Positions 15,917 to 25,236 of a DNA stretch of 64,000 bases are shown one piece after another. Location: positions 1-64,000 of the forward strand of contig NZ_VRMG01000011.1 in assembly GCF_008040105.1 (NCBI RefSeq), written 5' to 3'. Each line of letters begins with the position of its first letter. Within the stretch, counting starts at the first letter, position 1. Both the position numbers and the translations under genes were made by a program. This DNA comes from Lacisediminihabitans profunda (lineage in GTDB: Bacteria; Actinomycetota; Actinomycetes; Actinomycetales; Microbacteriaceae). The notes under the pieces were generated by a model that had not been told where the DNA came from, ran no database searches, and was given only the letters and a program-made list of their open reading frames with translations.

Positions 15917-16937
15917 CCTGGAGCAGCCGCGCCAGCGACCCCAACTCGACGATCGGGTCGCCGCCCGCTGGGATGAGCACGACGCTCGTGGCCCCCGCCT
16001 CGTGCAGTTCGTCGATGCGGCGGCGGGCGGATTCGGGGGTTCCGACGATCGCAAGCTGGTCGATCCACTCGTCCGGCATCGCCGCCGCGAACTCCGCGCG
16101 CGAGCCGCTCGCCGCCCTCAGGGCGAAGAATTCGTCGGCGAACGGCAACGGCACGATGTGCGGGAGCCAGTCCGGTTCGCCGATCCACTCGAGGGCGGGT
16201 CGGGCCAGGAGCCGCGCGGAGCCGGCATCGTCGCGCACCGCCGCCACGTTGTAGGCCACCACCTGGTGCCCCGCCGGCACGTTCTCCAGCTCGACGAAGC
16301 CCCGGCCATCCGGTGCCTCCCTGCCGACGCCGATTGCCGCCAGCGCTGCGGCCAGGTATTCGGGCGTCACCGGCTCGGCGAGGATCGTGCCGTCGGCGTG
16401 CCGTCCGGACACGGCGAGGGACTTCACCCCGCGCACCCCGGCGAGCACGGGCGGAACCCGTTCGAGTCTCGCGTTCAACTCCACGTCATCCGCGTCAACG
16501 TAGTGTCCGGCCACCATCACGCTCTCGCCGCGCAGCAGCGCCCTGGTCACGTCGAGGTGCTCGGCGAGCAGGTTGAGGATGCTCGCGGGCCACGCGCCGA
16601 CCTGCCTCATCCACACCGGCATGCCGTGCCCGATGCCGACCGAGACCCGCCCGGGGAAGAGCTCGGCGAGGGTCGCCGACTCGATCGCTGTGAACGACGC
16701 GTTGCGCACGGCAGCCGGCAGGATGCCGATCCCCACGTGGATGCGCGTCGTGGCGGCGAGCGCCACGGCCGCCTGGCTGAACCCGCCGCGGTAGAAGCAG
16801 TCCTCGACCACCCAGAGATCGTCGAACCCCGCATCGTCGGCGGCGCGGGCGAATTGAACGAAGTCCCGGGGCGCGATGTCGCGCGGCAACATGACTCCGA
16901 TGCGCCGCTGGGTGGTGGGTTCGAGTTGTTCGGTCAC
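15897..16937 (-). CDS. LLM-class flavin- or F420-dependent oxidoreductase
   Basis: A 346-residue bacterial-luciferase-like TIM barrel. Typical features are the N-terminal RDIAPRDFVQFARAADDAGF with DDLWVVED, SVGIGHGMPVWMRQVG near residue 100, and the C-terminal IVGTPESARRRIDELHEAGA. This pattern resembles F420-dependent MER-like members more than the NtaA type found elsewhere in the window. GTG 16937 is the start. It is a single gene with no catabolic neighbours, so the substrate cannot be suggested. Confidence 0.8.
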   Translation of the reverse strand: MTEQLEPTTQRRIGVMLPRDIAPRDFVQFARAADDAGFDDLWVVEDCFYRGGFSQAAVALAATTRIHVGIGILPAAVRNASFTAIESATLAELFPGRVSVGIGHGMPVWMRQVGAWPASILNLLAEHLDVTRALLRGESVMVAGHYVDADDVELNARLERVPPVLAGVRGVKSLAVSGRHADGTILAEPVTPEYLAAALAAIGVGREAPDGRGFVELENVPAGHQVVAYNVAAVRDDAGSARLLARPALEWIGEPDWLPHIVPLPFADEFFALRAASGSRAEFAAAMPDEWIDQLAIVGTPESARRRIDELHEAGATSVVLIPAGGDPIVELGSLARLLQVRARRP

Positions 16938-17104
16938 GGCCCGATGCTATGCCGCCCGGCGAGTTAACACGATGTTTACTCGGAGCGTCTGTTCCCGGCA
17001 ACCCCGTCGTGCCTAATCTGTGAGCATCTCTAGCATTGCGGCCTCGAGGAGAACGACATGACGATACCGGTCCGGAGCACTCCCGCCTACGAGGTCGTGG
17101 CGTC

Positions 17105-17401
17105 GTGGATGTCCTCGCCCGCCTGAGGGGACGGCCCCCGGTCCCGCGGCGGGCCGGCATCCCCTCGTCGGCGTCCCCCGTCGAGACTCCCCCGCGCGCC
17201 GAGGGGCTCGTGGTGATCCGCTGCGTCGGCCGTGAGTTCCTCACCCGGATCAGCATGGCGACGATCTTCCTCAAGCGTTCCGCGGAGGTGATCGCCTCGG
17301 ATGGCTCGGAACTCGTGCCGCTGCTGCACGAGGGCGGCATCGAGCTCCTGGCGGTGACGAAGTCCATGCCGATCACGGTCGCGGAGGCCCCGGAGGGTTA
17401 G
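17105..17401 (+). CDS. Small hypothetical protein, start unclear (possible frameshift)
   Basis: From GTG 17105 a 98-residue frame ends at TAG 17401. The part from residue 35 (LVVIRCVGREFLTRISMATI onward) has strong coding character with near-uniform G or C at third positions. The best ribosome binding site in the area, AGGAGA at 17047-17052, instead serves ATG 17058, whose frame stops after 22 residues at 17126. A -1 shift would join the two. The gene may therefore be a frameshifted unit, or two overlapping small genes. No family is recognised. Confidence 0.4.
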   Translation: MDVLARLRGRPPVPRRAGIPSSASPVETPPRAEGLVVIRCVGREFLTRISMATIFLKRSAEVIASDGSELVPLLHEGGIELLAVTKSMPITVAEAPEG

Positions 17402-17465
17402 CGGGGGAACCAGGCACGTGCTTCGTCGCTCGCGGGGGGAGTCCCGCTGTGCTCCCGCGTGTCGC

Positions 17466-17693
17466 GGCGGGAGTCGTGACCCCGCGGAGGGAGTCTCGCA
17501 ATGCTCCCCCACGTCGCGGAGGGAGTCGTAAACCCGCGGAGGGAGTCGTAACCCCCGCCGCGAGCACATTTCCCCGCCGCAGGGGGTCACAACTCCCGCC
17601 GCGAGTAGAGCAGCTCGGGCAGCCGCGAGGCCGCGAGTAAAGCAGCTCGGGCAGCCGCGAGGCCGCGAGTAGAGCAGCCCGAGCATCCGGCTC
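17466..17693. repeat. Convergent-gap repeat block: inverted repeat plus three 32-bp tandem copies
   Basis: The 330-base gap between convergent genes (17402-17731) contains no gene. GGCGGGAGTCGTGACCCC at 17466-17483 recurs inverted, one mismatch, at 17583-17600, with two more partial copies of GCGGAGGGAGTCGTAA between. From 17598 a 32-base unit (beginning GCCGCGAGTAGAGCAGCTCG) repeats three times in tandem: 17598-17629, 17630-17661 and 17662-17693, the last diverged at its end. It is likely a REP/BIME-like bidirectional terminator region. Confidence 0.75.
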
Positions 17694-17731
17694 GATTGAC
17701 GGCTGAGCTGCACACGGCGGACAGACCCCCG

Positions 17732-19540
17732 CTAATTCAGCGGCGCGTTCTGCCGGAGCCGTGCCGAATCGGAAAGTGCGGCGGCGTCCAGGGCGAACAG
17801 GTCGCGGGAGCCGGCAGTCGCCGCCCCGAACAAACCGCCCGACTGCGGCAGCAGCTGCTCGGCGTAGAACCGGGCGAGCACGAGTTGCGTCTCCGCGAGT
17901 TCCGCGTCGTCGATCCCGCGCGCGGCGAGTGCGGAGCGCGCGAGCAGCCAACCCCCGGTGCAGAGCCCCCACATCCGCAGGTACGGCGTGGATCCGGAGA
18001 GCACGGCGTTCGGGTCCGCGCGACCGGTGCGGAGCATCCACTGGGTCGCGGTCTCGAGCGTGTCGAACTGGCGGCCGAGCTCGAGTCGGATCGAGTCGAA
18101 CTCGTCCCCGGCGTCGGCGAGCTCCGCCTCGACCTCGCGCATGGTCGACAGGAACTCGGTCACGGATGCACCGTCCCGAATCCCGAGCTTTCGCCCGACG
18201 AGGTCGGCGGCCTGGATGCCGTTGGTGCCCTCGTAGATCGGGGTGATGCGCACGTCCCGGTAGTGCTGGGACGCTCCGGTCTCCTCGATGTACCCCATAC
18301 CGCCGTAGACCTGGAGTGCCAGCGAGGTGAGTTCCACGCCGAGGTCGGTGCCGAACGACTTGCAGATCGGGGTGAGCAGCCCCACGATCTCGTTCGCCCG
18401 CGCGCGGCCCGTCTCGTCCGGGTCGTGGGTGCTGCGGTCCATGTGCACCGCGTTGAAGAGCATGAGACGCCGCAGCGCCGCCAGGTAGGCCTTCTGGGTC
18501 AAAAGCATCCGGCGCACGTCCGGGTGGTCGATGATGGCCGAGTTGACGCCGGTCGCTCCGATGGCCAGGCCCTGCCGCCGCTCCTGGGCGAAGTCGAGAG
18601 CCTGCTGGTACGCCCGTTCACCGATGGCGAGGCCCTGGGTTCCCACGGAGAGCCGGGCGCTGTTCATCATGACGAACATGATCCGCATGCCCAGGTTCTC
18701 CTCGCCGATGAGGTATCCCGTCGCATCCTCGTAGGACAGCACGCAGGTGGGAGCTCCGTGGATGCCGAGCTTGTGCTCGATCGAGAGGCAGTTGACCCCG
18801 TTGTGCTCACCGAGCGACCCGTCGTCGTTCACGAGGAACTTGGGAACGATGAAGCAGGAGATCCCCTTGGTGCCGGCCGGGGCGTTGGGCGTACGGGCCA
18901 GCACGAGGTGCACGATCTGGTCGGCCATGTCGTGCTCGCCGTAGGTGATGTAGATCTTCTGGCCGGTGATGGCGTACGTACCGTCGGCGCGGGGCACGGC
19001 GCGCGTGGTGAGCGCCCCGACATCCGATCCGGCCTGCGGCTCGGTGAGGTTCATCGTGCCTGTCCACTCGCCACTGATCATCTTCGGCAGGTAACGCAGC
19101 TTCTGGGCCTGATCGCCGTGGTGCAGGAGCGCGTCGATGGCACCCTGGGTGAGCAGCGGACACAGCGCGAAGGCCATGTTCGAGGAGGCGAGCATCTCCT
19201 GGATGGCCAGTCCGACCGACCACGGGAATCCTCCGCCGTCGAACTCCTCCGGGAACGGCACGGAGCCCCATCCGGCATCGACGTACTGGCGGTAGGCGGG
19301 CTTGAACGACGCGGGGGTCGTGACCGAGCCATCCGGCTGGCGCCGCGCACCCTCCACGTCGCCGGGCTGGTTGGTCGGCGCGACGACGTTCGCCATGAAG
19401 TCGCCACACTGCTCGAGCAGCTCGACCACGGTGGCGAGGTCGGCATGCTCGAAGCCCGGTAAGCGGGCGACGTCGGGATACCCGACGACGTGTTCGAGGA
19501 CGAAGGCAAGATCGGAGACTGGGGGTCGGTAATTGCTCAC
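17732..19540 (-). CDS. Acyl-CoA dehydrogenase, long (about 600 aa) type
   Basis: A 602-residue acyl-CoA dehydrogenase of the DmdC/phenylacyl type with an extra C-terminal helical domain. It has WTGTMNLTEPQAGSDVGALT (FAD/substrate site near residue 160), the middle beta-domain, MMNSARLSVGTQGLAIGERAYQ, and the catalytic-region motif ITPIYEGTNGIQAADLVGRK near residue 430. GTG 19540 starts it at SNYRPPVSDL, with GGAGG upstream; the frame also has an upstream start at 19576. It is divergent from etfBA, which would accept its electrons. The exact acyl-CoA substrate is unknown. Confidence 0.85.
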   Translation of the reverse strand: MSNYRPPVSDLAFVLEHVVGYPDVARLPGFEHADLATVVELLEQCGDFMANVVAPTNQPGDVEGARRQPDGSVTTPASFKPAYRQYVDAGWGSVPFPEEFDGGGFPWSVGLAIQEMLASSNMAFALCPLLTQGAIDALLHHGDQAQKLRYLPKMISGEWTGTMNLTEPQAGSDVGALTTRAVPRADGTYAITGQKIYITYGEHDMADQIVHLVLARTPNAPAGTKGISCFIVPKFLVNDDGSLGEHNGVNCLSIEHKLGIHGAPTCVLSYEDATGYLIGEENLGMRIMFVMMNSARLSVGTQGLAIGERAYQQALDFAQERRQGLAIGATGVNSAIIDHPDVRRMLLTQKAYLAALRRLMLFNAVHMDRSTHDPDETGRARANEIVGLLTPICKSFGTDLGVELTSLALQVYGGMGYIEETGASQHYRDVRITPIYEGTNGIQAADLVGRKLGIRDGASVTEFLSTMREVEAELADAGDEFDSIRLELGRQFDTLETATQWMLRTGRADPNAVLSGSTPYLRMWGLCTGGWLLARSALAARGIDDAELAETQLVLARFYAEQLLPQSGGLFGAATAGSRDLFALDAAALSDSARLRQNAPLN

Positions 19541-19732
19541 GTTCGTCAGGGTACCTCCGACACCGTACGGAGCCAAAGGACGTTGTACCTAGTCTCACGT
19601 GTAGCGTTGCGGCAGCCTCGAACCACACTCGGATATCGACTATGGGGCACCCATTTCGGGCCGAACGCGACTACTACTGAAAGAATGAGAGTCGCTGAGC
19701 GCGGCCCCCGGCAAAGAAGCAGGAGACTAATC

Positions 19733-20503
19733 GTGAAGATCGTCGTGTTGGTGAAGCAGGTGCCAGACACCTGGGGCGCGCGCAGGCTCAACCTCGACAC
19801 CGGTTGGCTCGACCGCGGCGGAAGTGAGGCCGTGATCGACGAGATCGATGAGCGCGCTCTCGAGGCGGCACTCGCGTACCAGGACTCAAACGACGCGGAG
19901 GTGGTCGCCCTCACGATGGGGCCGGACTCGGCCAAGGACATGCTGCGCAAGTCCCTCGCGATGGGCGCCGATTCCGCGGTGCACATCCTCGACAGCCGGC
20001 TGGCCGGGGCCGATCTCGCCTGGACCGCCAGGGTGATCGCCGCGGCACTGACGAAACTGGGGTACGACCTCGTCATCGCGGGCAACGAGTCGACCGACGG
20101 TCGCGGCGGCGTGCTGCCGGCCCTCGTCGCCGAACACCTGGGAGTGCCGCTGGCCAGCTATCTCGACTCGGTGGCCATCACCGCCGACTCGATCGCCGGG
20201 GAGCGGTCGACCGAACTGGGGACGATGTCGGTGCGAGCGCCCCTCCCCGCCGTCATCTCCGTGACCGAGCGCACCGCCGAGGCGCGATTCCCCAACTTCA
20301 AGGGCATCCTGCGCGCGAAGAAGAAGCCAGTCACCGTGTGGTCGCTCGACGACCTGGGGGCGGATGCCGCGGCATCCCCCGTCCGTTCCGTCGTTCTCGC
20401 CACGAGTGAACGGCCCGCCCGTTCCGCCGGCACGCAGATCGTCGACGACGGCACCGCCGGCGTCGAGCTCGCCGAATTCCTCGCCGCCCGGCACCTGATC
20501 TAG
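19733..20503 (+). CDS. etfB: Electron transfer flavoprotein beta subunit
   Basis: A 256-residue EtfB. The start GTG 19733 follows AGGAGA, giving the conserved [15 protein letters not shown]-terminus. AMP-site and subunit-interface motifs are visible: [24 protein letters not shown] near residue 105 and [14 protein letters not shown] near 185. It passes electrons from acyl-CoA dehydrogenases, at least three flavoprotein candidates of which are encoded nearby. etfA follows after 14 bases. Confidence 0.92.
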   Translation: MKIVVLVKQVPDTWGARRLNLDTGWLDRGGSEAVIDEIDERALEAALAYQDSNDAEVVALTMGPDSAKDMLRKSLAMGADSAVHILDSRLAGADLAWTARVIAAALTKLGYDLVIAGNESTDGRGGVLPALVAEHLGVPLASYLDSVAITADSIAGERSTELGTMSVRAPLPAVISVTERTAEARFPNFKGILRAKKKPVTVWSLDDLGADAAASPVRSVVLATSERPARSAGTQIVDDGTAGVELAEFLAARHLI

Positions 20504-20517
20504 GAAGGCACGCCCTC

Positions 20518-21495
20518 ATGTCGAATGTTCTGGTCCTGATCGAGACCGCGCCCGATGGCTCCGTCGGCGCGAGCGCCGCGATGCTGCTTGGGGCAGCATC
20601 GCGCCTGGGTACCCCCGTCGCCGTGCTCGCCGCCGCGCCGGGTTCGGCCGCCGCGCTGGCCGAGAGCCTCGGCTCGCTCGGCGCCGAGCGGGTGTACCTC
20701 GCCGAGACCGACAGCGTGTCGTCGCTGCTTCTCACCCCCCAGGTTGCGGCGCTCGCGGCGGCGTTCACCGCCCTCGAGCCCTCGGCGATCCTTGTCGCCA
20801 ATTCGATCGACGGGCGCGAGGCGGGCGCCCGCCTCGCCGTGCGAGTGGGCGCCGGACTCCTGGTCGACGCCGTGGATGTGCGCGCGGAGGCCGACCGCAT
20901 CGTCGCCTCGCACTCCGTGTTCGGCGGTTCGTACACCGTCGAGTCGACGGTCGAGGGCGGCCCCGTCGTCATCACCGTGCGCCAGGGCGCGATGGACGGT
21001 CGCGCCGAGGCGAAGGTCGCCGTCGTCGAGTCGATTACCCTCGACATCGACGCGACCGGCTCGACCGTGATCGAGTCGATGCGACCGCTACCCGCCGCGT
21101 CAGACCGTCCCGATCTGCGCGGGGCGGCAACCGTGGTCTCCGGCGGCCGCGGCCTGCAATCCAAGGAGAAGTTCGTGCTCGTGGAGCAGTTGGCCGATGC
21201 CCTGGGCGCGGCGGTGGGAGCCTCGCGCGCCGCGGTGGACGCCGGCTACGTGCCCCAGACCTCCCAGGTGGGCCAGACCGGCGTGACCGTCTCACCCCAG
21301 CTCTATATCGCGCTCGGAATCTCGGGAGCGATCCAGCACCGGGCTGGCATGCAGACGGCGAAGACGATCGTCGCCATCAACACCGACGCCGACGCCCCTA
21401 TCTTCGAGATCGCGGACTTCGGTATCGTCGGTGACGTGTTCACCGTCGTCCCCCAGCTCATCGACGCCATCGGCAAACGAAGCGGCACCAGTTGA
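20518..21495 (+). CDS. etfA: Electron transfer flavoprotein alpha subunit
   Basis: A 325-residue EtfA. The FAD-binding C-terminal domain is clear: [20 protein letters not shown] near residue 205, then [39 protein letters not shown] and ETF-typical [23 protein letters not shown]. Together with EtfB it forms the soluble electron carrier. The stop overlaps the TTG start of the downstream cytochrome b gene, suggesting co-translation. Confidence 0.93.
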   Translation: MSNVLVLIETAPDGSVGASAAMLLGAASRLGTPVAVLAAAPGSAAALAESLGSLGAERVYLAETDSVSSLLLTPQVAALAAAFTALEPSAILVANSIDGREAGARLAVRVGAGLLVDAVDVRAEADRIVASHSVFGGSYTVESTVEGGPVVITVRQGAMDGRAEAKVAVVESITLDIDATGSTVIESMRPLPAASDRPDLRGAATVVSGGRGLQSKEKFVLVEQLADALGAAVGASRAAVDAGYVPQTSQVGQTGVTVSPQLYIALGISGAIQHRAGMQTAKTIVAINTDADAPIFEIADFGIVGDVFTVVPQLIDAIGKRSGTS

Positions 21496-22421
21496 CCGCC
21501 AACGGTGGCCGGCTCTCCGCGTTTGCCCAGAGCCGGTGGTTCAAGCTGGTCTGGATAGTCCCCGCCGTGCTCGTCGCGCTCTTCCTGCTCGTGCTCGCGG
21601 CGCGAGGCATCCGTGCATTGCCCGCGGTCCAGTCGTTCATGACCGACTTCCCCGGCGCGACAACGCTTCCGGCCGGCGCACCAGTGGGCTTTCCGGCGTG
21701 GCTGGCCTGGCAGCACGGGTTGAACGGGTTCTTCATCCTGTTCATCATCCGTTCCGGCTGGCAGGTGCGCACGGTCAAGCGCCCCACCATGTTCTGGAAG
21801 CGCAACAACACGGGAGTCATCCGCACCAAGAACCCGCCGACCAAGATCAGCCTGAGCCTCTGGCTGCACCTCAGCTTCGACACGCTGTGGGTGCTCAACG
21901 GCGTGCTGTTCTACGTGCTGATCTTCTCCACGGGACAGTGGCTGCGAATCGTGCCGGTGAGCTGGAGCGTGTTCCCCAACGCGGTGTCGGCCGCTATTCA
22001 GTACGGCTCGTTCGACTGGCCGGTGGAGAGCGGCTGGGTGAACTACAACGCCCTGCAGATGCTCACCTATTTCGTGGTCGTCTTCATCGCCGCCCCGCTC
22101 GCCCTCCTCACCGGGCTTCGGATGTCGCCGGTCTGGAAGTCGAAGCGGCTGAGCGCGATCTACCCCATCGGTGTGGCGCGGGCCGTGCATTACCCGGTGA
22201 TGCTCTTCTTCGTGGCGTTCATCATCGTGCACGTGATTCTCGTGTTCGCGACGGGCATCCTGCGCAACCTGAACCACATGTATGCGGTGCGCAACGACGA
22301 GAGCTGGCTCGGCTTCGGCATCTTCGCGGGCACGGTCGTGCTGATGATCGTGGCCTGGTTCGCGGCGCAGCCCGTCGTGCTGCGCTCGATCGCCTCCCTC
22401 ACCGGATCGGTCACCCGCTAG
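21492..22421 (+). CDS. Cytochrome b-type integral membrane protein coupled to etfBA
   Basis: A 309-residue membrane protein with about five hydrophobic helices. Histidines sit within or at the ends of helices: WQHGLNGFF near residue 76, [10 protein letters not shown] near 122, and [21 protein letters not shown] near 235. These match cytochrome b/b6-domain proteins that carry two b hemes. The start TTG 21492 overlaps the etfA stop (TTGA). The tight link to etfBA suggests a membrane electron acceptor for reduced ETF passing electrons to menaquinone. I see no classical ETF:quinone oxidoreductase in the window. The role is inference. Confidence 0.72.
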   Translation: MTANGGRLSAFAQSRWFKLVWIVPAVLVALFLLVLAARGIRALPAVQSFMTDFPGATTLPAGAPVGFPAWLAWQHGLNGFFILFIIRSGWQVRTVKRPTMFWKRNNTGVIRTKNPPTKISLSLWLHLSFDTLWVLNGVLFYVLIFSTGQWLRIVPVSWSVFPNAVSAAIQYGSFDWPVESGWVNYNALQMLTYFVVVFIAAPLALLTGLRMSPVWKSKRLSAIYPIGVARAVHYPVMLFFVAFIIVHVILVFATGILRNLNHMYAVRNDESWLGFGIFAGTVVLMIVAWFAAQPVVLRSIASLTGSVTR

Positions 22422-22430
22422 GGGTGCCGG

Positions 22431-23207
22431 TCAACGGTGCTGGAAGGCCGGCTGCCGCTTCTCCAGGAACGCCGCCATGCCCTCCTTCTGGTCGTCGAGG
22501 GCGAAGGCGGCGTGGAAGCTCCGCCGTTCGAACCGCACGCCCTCGGCGAGGGAACTCTCAAACGCCCGGTTCACCGCCTCCTTGGCCGCGATCAGCACCG
22601 GCAACGACTTCTCGGAGATCGTCTTCGCCACGGCCAAGGTCTCCGCGAGGAGGCGATCGGCCGGGATCACCCGCGCGACCACTCCCCAGCTCTCCGCCTC
22701 CGCCGCTCCGATCGAGCGGCCGGTGAGAATGAGGTCCATCGCCTTCGCCTTGCCGATCGCCCTCGTCAGCCGCTGCGATCCGCCGATGCCGGGGATGACG
22801 CCGAGGTTGATCTCCGGCTGCCCGAAGCTCGCGGTGTCCGCGGCGAACACGATGTCGCAGAGCATCGCCAGTTCGCAGCCGCCGCCGAGCGCGTACCCGG
22901 CAACCGCCGCGATAATCGGCTTGCGCACCGCGGCGAACCGATCCCAGGCCGCAAACCAGTCGGCGAGATAGACATCCTGGTAGGACTGGGACGCCATCTC
23001 CCGGATGTCCGCTCCGGCCGCGAAGGCGCGCTCGGACCCGGTGATGACGATGACCCCGACGGCGGGATCGCGGTCGAAGGACTCCGCGGCGCGGATGACC
23101 TCGTTCATGAGCGCCTCGTTGAGCGCGTTGAGCGCCTTCGGGCGGTTCAGGGTGATGAGGGCCACCCGCCCGGTGACCTCGACGAGGATGTTCTCGTAGT
23201 CGCTCAT
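22431..23207 (-). CDS. Enoyl-CoA hydratase of the valine operon
   Basis: A 258-residue crotonase. The oxyanion-hole motif [11 protein letters not shown] lies near residue 64, and both catalytic glutamates are present in GGGCELAML and [16 protein letters not shown]. The C-terminal [14 protein letters not shown] is typical. It is the last gene of the valine operon, overlapping the dehydrogenase stop as ATGA, and would hydrate methacrylyl-CoA to 3-hydroxyisobutyryl-CoA. The 3' end faces the cytochrome b gene 9 bases away. Confidence 0.9.
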   Translation of the reverse strand: MSDYENILVEVTGRVALITLNRPKALNALNEALMNEVIRAAESFDRDPAVGVIVITGSERAFAAGADIREMASQSYQDVYLADWFAAWDRFAAVRKPIIAAVAGYALGGGCELAMLCDIVFAADTASFGQPEINLGVIPGIGGSQRLTRAIGKAKAMDLILTGRSIGAAEAESWGVVARVIPADRLLAETLAVAKTISEKSLPVLIAAKEAVNRAFESSLAEGVRFERRSFHAAFALDDQKEGMAAFLEKRQPAFQHR

Positions 23208-24121
23208 GCCGCCGCTCCCTCGGACCGCGCGCGGATCACGGTGATGATGGCGGAAAAATCGAGCCCCGCTCCGCCCTCGTCGGCGAACTTGCGATAGATG
23301 TCCGCGGCCAGCGAGCCGACCTCGGCCTCCACCCCGGTCGAGTGCAGTGCCTCGACGGCGAGCCCGAGATCCTTGGCCATGAGCGCCCCGGCGAATCCGG
23401 GCTGGTAGTCCCGGTTCGCCGGACTCGCGGGTACTGGGCCCGGAACGGGGCAGTTGGTGGTGAGGGCCCAGCACTGTCCGGAGGCGGCCGAGGCGACGTC
23501 GAACAGGGCCTGGTGGGTGAGACCGAGCTTCTCGCCGAGCACGAACGCCTCGCTCACCGCGATCATCGAGACGCCGAGGATGAGGTTGTTGCAGATCTTC
23601 GCGGCCTGCCCCGAGCCGGGTTCGCCGCAGAGTACGACGCGGCGGCCCATCGTCTCGAGGATCCCGCGCGCGGACTCGAAGTCGGCGGGCGACGCCCCCA
23701 CCATGAAGGTGAGCGTGCCCGCGATCGCTCCGATCACGCCGCCGGAGACGGGGGCGTCGATGTTGCGGTGGCCCGCCTCGGCGGCGAGGGCGTGAGCCGC
23801 GCGGGCATCGTCGACGGCGATCGTCGACGATTCGATGAAGAGGGTTCCGGCCCCGGCCGCGGCGAGAAGCCCCCCGCCGGGCCCGCCGCCCCGGTAGGCC
23901 TCGAGCACGTGCCGGCCGCTCGGCAGCATCGTGATCACCACGTCGGCGGTCGCCACGGCCTCGGCGGCCGTTGCGGCGATGGCCACCCCGTGAGTCGCGG
24001 CGGCCTCGAGGGCGGCGGGCACCAGGTCGAACCCGGTCACGTGGTGGCCGGCGGCCACGAGGTTGGCGGCCATCGGGCCGCCCATGTTCCCCAGGCCGAT
24101 GAAGGCGATTGATGCACTCAT
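23204..24121 (-). CDS. mmsB: 3-hydroxyisobutyrate dehydrogenase
   Basis: A 305-residue beta-hydroxyacid dehydrogenase. It has the N-terminal NAD motif [18 protein letters not shown], the substrate motif [21 protein letters not shown] near residue 120 and the catalytic lysine in [12 protein letters not shown] near 172. It oxidises 3-hydroxyisobutyrate to methylmalonate semialdehyde. Both ends overlap neighbours by 4 bases, so translation is coupled through the operon. The methylmalonate-semialdehyde dehydrogenase for the next step is not in the window. Confidence 0.92.
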   Translation of the reverse strand: MSASIAFIGLGNMGGPMAANLVAAGHHVTGFDLVPAALEAAATHGVAIAATAAEAVATADVVITMLPSGRHVLEAYRGGGPGGGLLAAAGAGTLFIESSTIAVDDARAAHALAAEAGHRNIDAPVSGGVIGAIAGTLTFMVGASPADFESARGILETMGRRVVLCGEPGSGQAAKICNNLILGVSMIAVSEAFVLGEKLGLTHQALFDVASAASGQCWALTTNCPVPGPVPASPANRDYQPGFAGALMAKDLGLAVEALHSTGVEAEVGSLAADIYRKFADEGGAGLDFSAIITVIRARSEGAAA

Positions 24122-25236
24122 GCGTTTTCCTTTCCGATGCGTCGAGGAGTCGACGCGGTGACGTGTGGTGCGGGCGATCCGAGGACAAGATCTCCCTCGG
24201 CGGGCTCGGTGAAGTACGCGGCGACCACTGACGGGTCGACGTCGGCAAGGTTCGCGGGCCGCCAGTGCGGGGTGCGGTCCTTGTCCACCACCTGGGCGCG
24301 AATCCCCTCGGCGAGGTCGTGGGACCGGAGCGCGTGCACGGAGGCGCGGAACTCCTGAACGAGCGTCGCCGCCAGGTCGGGCAGCCGGCGCGCGGCGCGC
24401 AGCGAGGCGAGGGTCACCGCGAGCGCGATCGGGGACTTCGAGGCGATGGTGGCGGCGGCCTCCCGGGCCGCCGGCACCGGCGAGGCGAGCAGCCGCCGCA
24501 GGATCTCCTCGACGTCGTCCGCCGAGTACGCCTCGTCGATCCATTCGCGGTCGGCGAGCAGGGCCGAGGCCCCTGGAGCGACGGAGGCCGCGTCGATCGC
24601 GGACCGAGCGTCGGCGTTCTCGAGGGCTTGCAGGAGTTGCGGGAGTCGATCGGCCGGCACGAGGTGGTCGGCGAGTCCGATCGCGATCGCGTCGGCGGCT
24701 CCCACCGACCCTGCCGTGAGGGCGAGATGAGTGCCGGTCTCCCCCGGGGCGTGGGACAGCAGCCAGGTGCCCCCGACATCCGGGGTGAATCCGATCGAGG
24801 TCTCCGGGAGCCCCACCGAGGAGCGCTCGGTGACCACGCGGAACCTCCCGTGCGCCGACAGCCCGATGCCGCCGCCGAGCACGATGCCGTCCATGATCGC
24901 CACGTACGGCTTGGGGTAGTCGGCGATGGTCAGGTTGAGGCGGTACTCGTCGCGCCAGAACTGCACCGATTCCGATCCACCGCCCCGCGCGTCCCGATAG
25001 ATGGAGACGATGTCGCCGCCGGCGCACAGCCCGCGCGCACCGCTTCCGGTGAGCAGCACGGTCTCCACCTCATCGTCGTGCGCCCACTCGTCGAGCACCC
25101 GCTGCAGCGTTCTCACCATGTCGTGATTGAGGGCATTGATCGCGCGCGGCCGGTTGAGGATGAGGTGCCCGAGCCTGCCGCGCTTCTCGACGAGCACCGG
25201 CGGCTCGGCGGCCTGCGCCGCGCTCTCGGGGCTCAC
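24118..25236 (-). CDS. 3-hydroxyisobutyryl-CoA hydrolase
   Basis: A 372-residue crotonase-fold hydrolase, longer than hydratases as expected. Typical sequence: [19 protein letters not shown] near residue 65, [20 protein letters not shown] near 115 and [20 protein letters not shown] near 140. It releases free 3-hydroxyisobutyrate from its CoA ester. GTG 25236 overlaps the upstream dehydrogenase stop (GTGA). Its place between isobutyryl-CoA dehydrogenase and mmsB matches the valine pathway order. Confidence 0.9.
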   Translation of the reverse strand: MSPESAAQAAEPPVLVEKRGRLGHLILNRPRAINALNHDMVRTLQRVLDEWAHDDEVETVLLTGSGARGLCAGGDIVSIYRDARGGGSESVQFWRDEYRLNLTIADYPKPYVAIMDGIVLGGGIGLSAHGRFRVVTERSSVGLPETSIGFTPDVGGTWLLSHAPGETGTHLALTAGSVGAADAIAIGLADHLVPADRLPQLLQALENADARSAIDAASVAPGASALLADREWIDEAYSADDVEEILRRLLASPVPAAREAAATIASKSPIALAVTLASLRAARRLPDLAATLVQEFRASVHALRSHDLAEGIRAQVVDKDRTPHWRPANLADVDPSVVAAYFTEPAEGDLVLGSPAPHVTASTPRRIGKENA

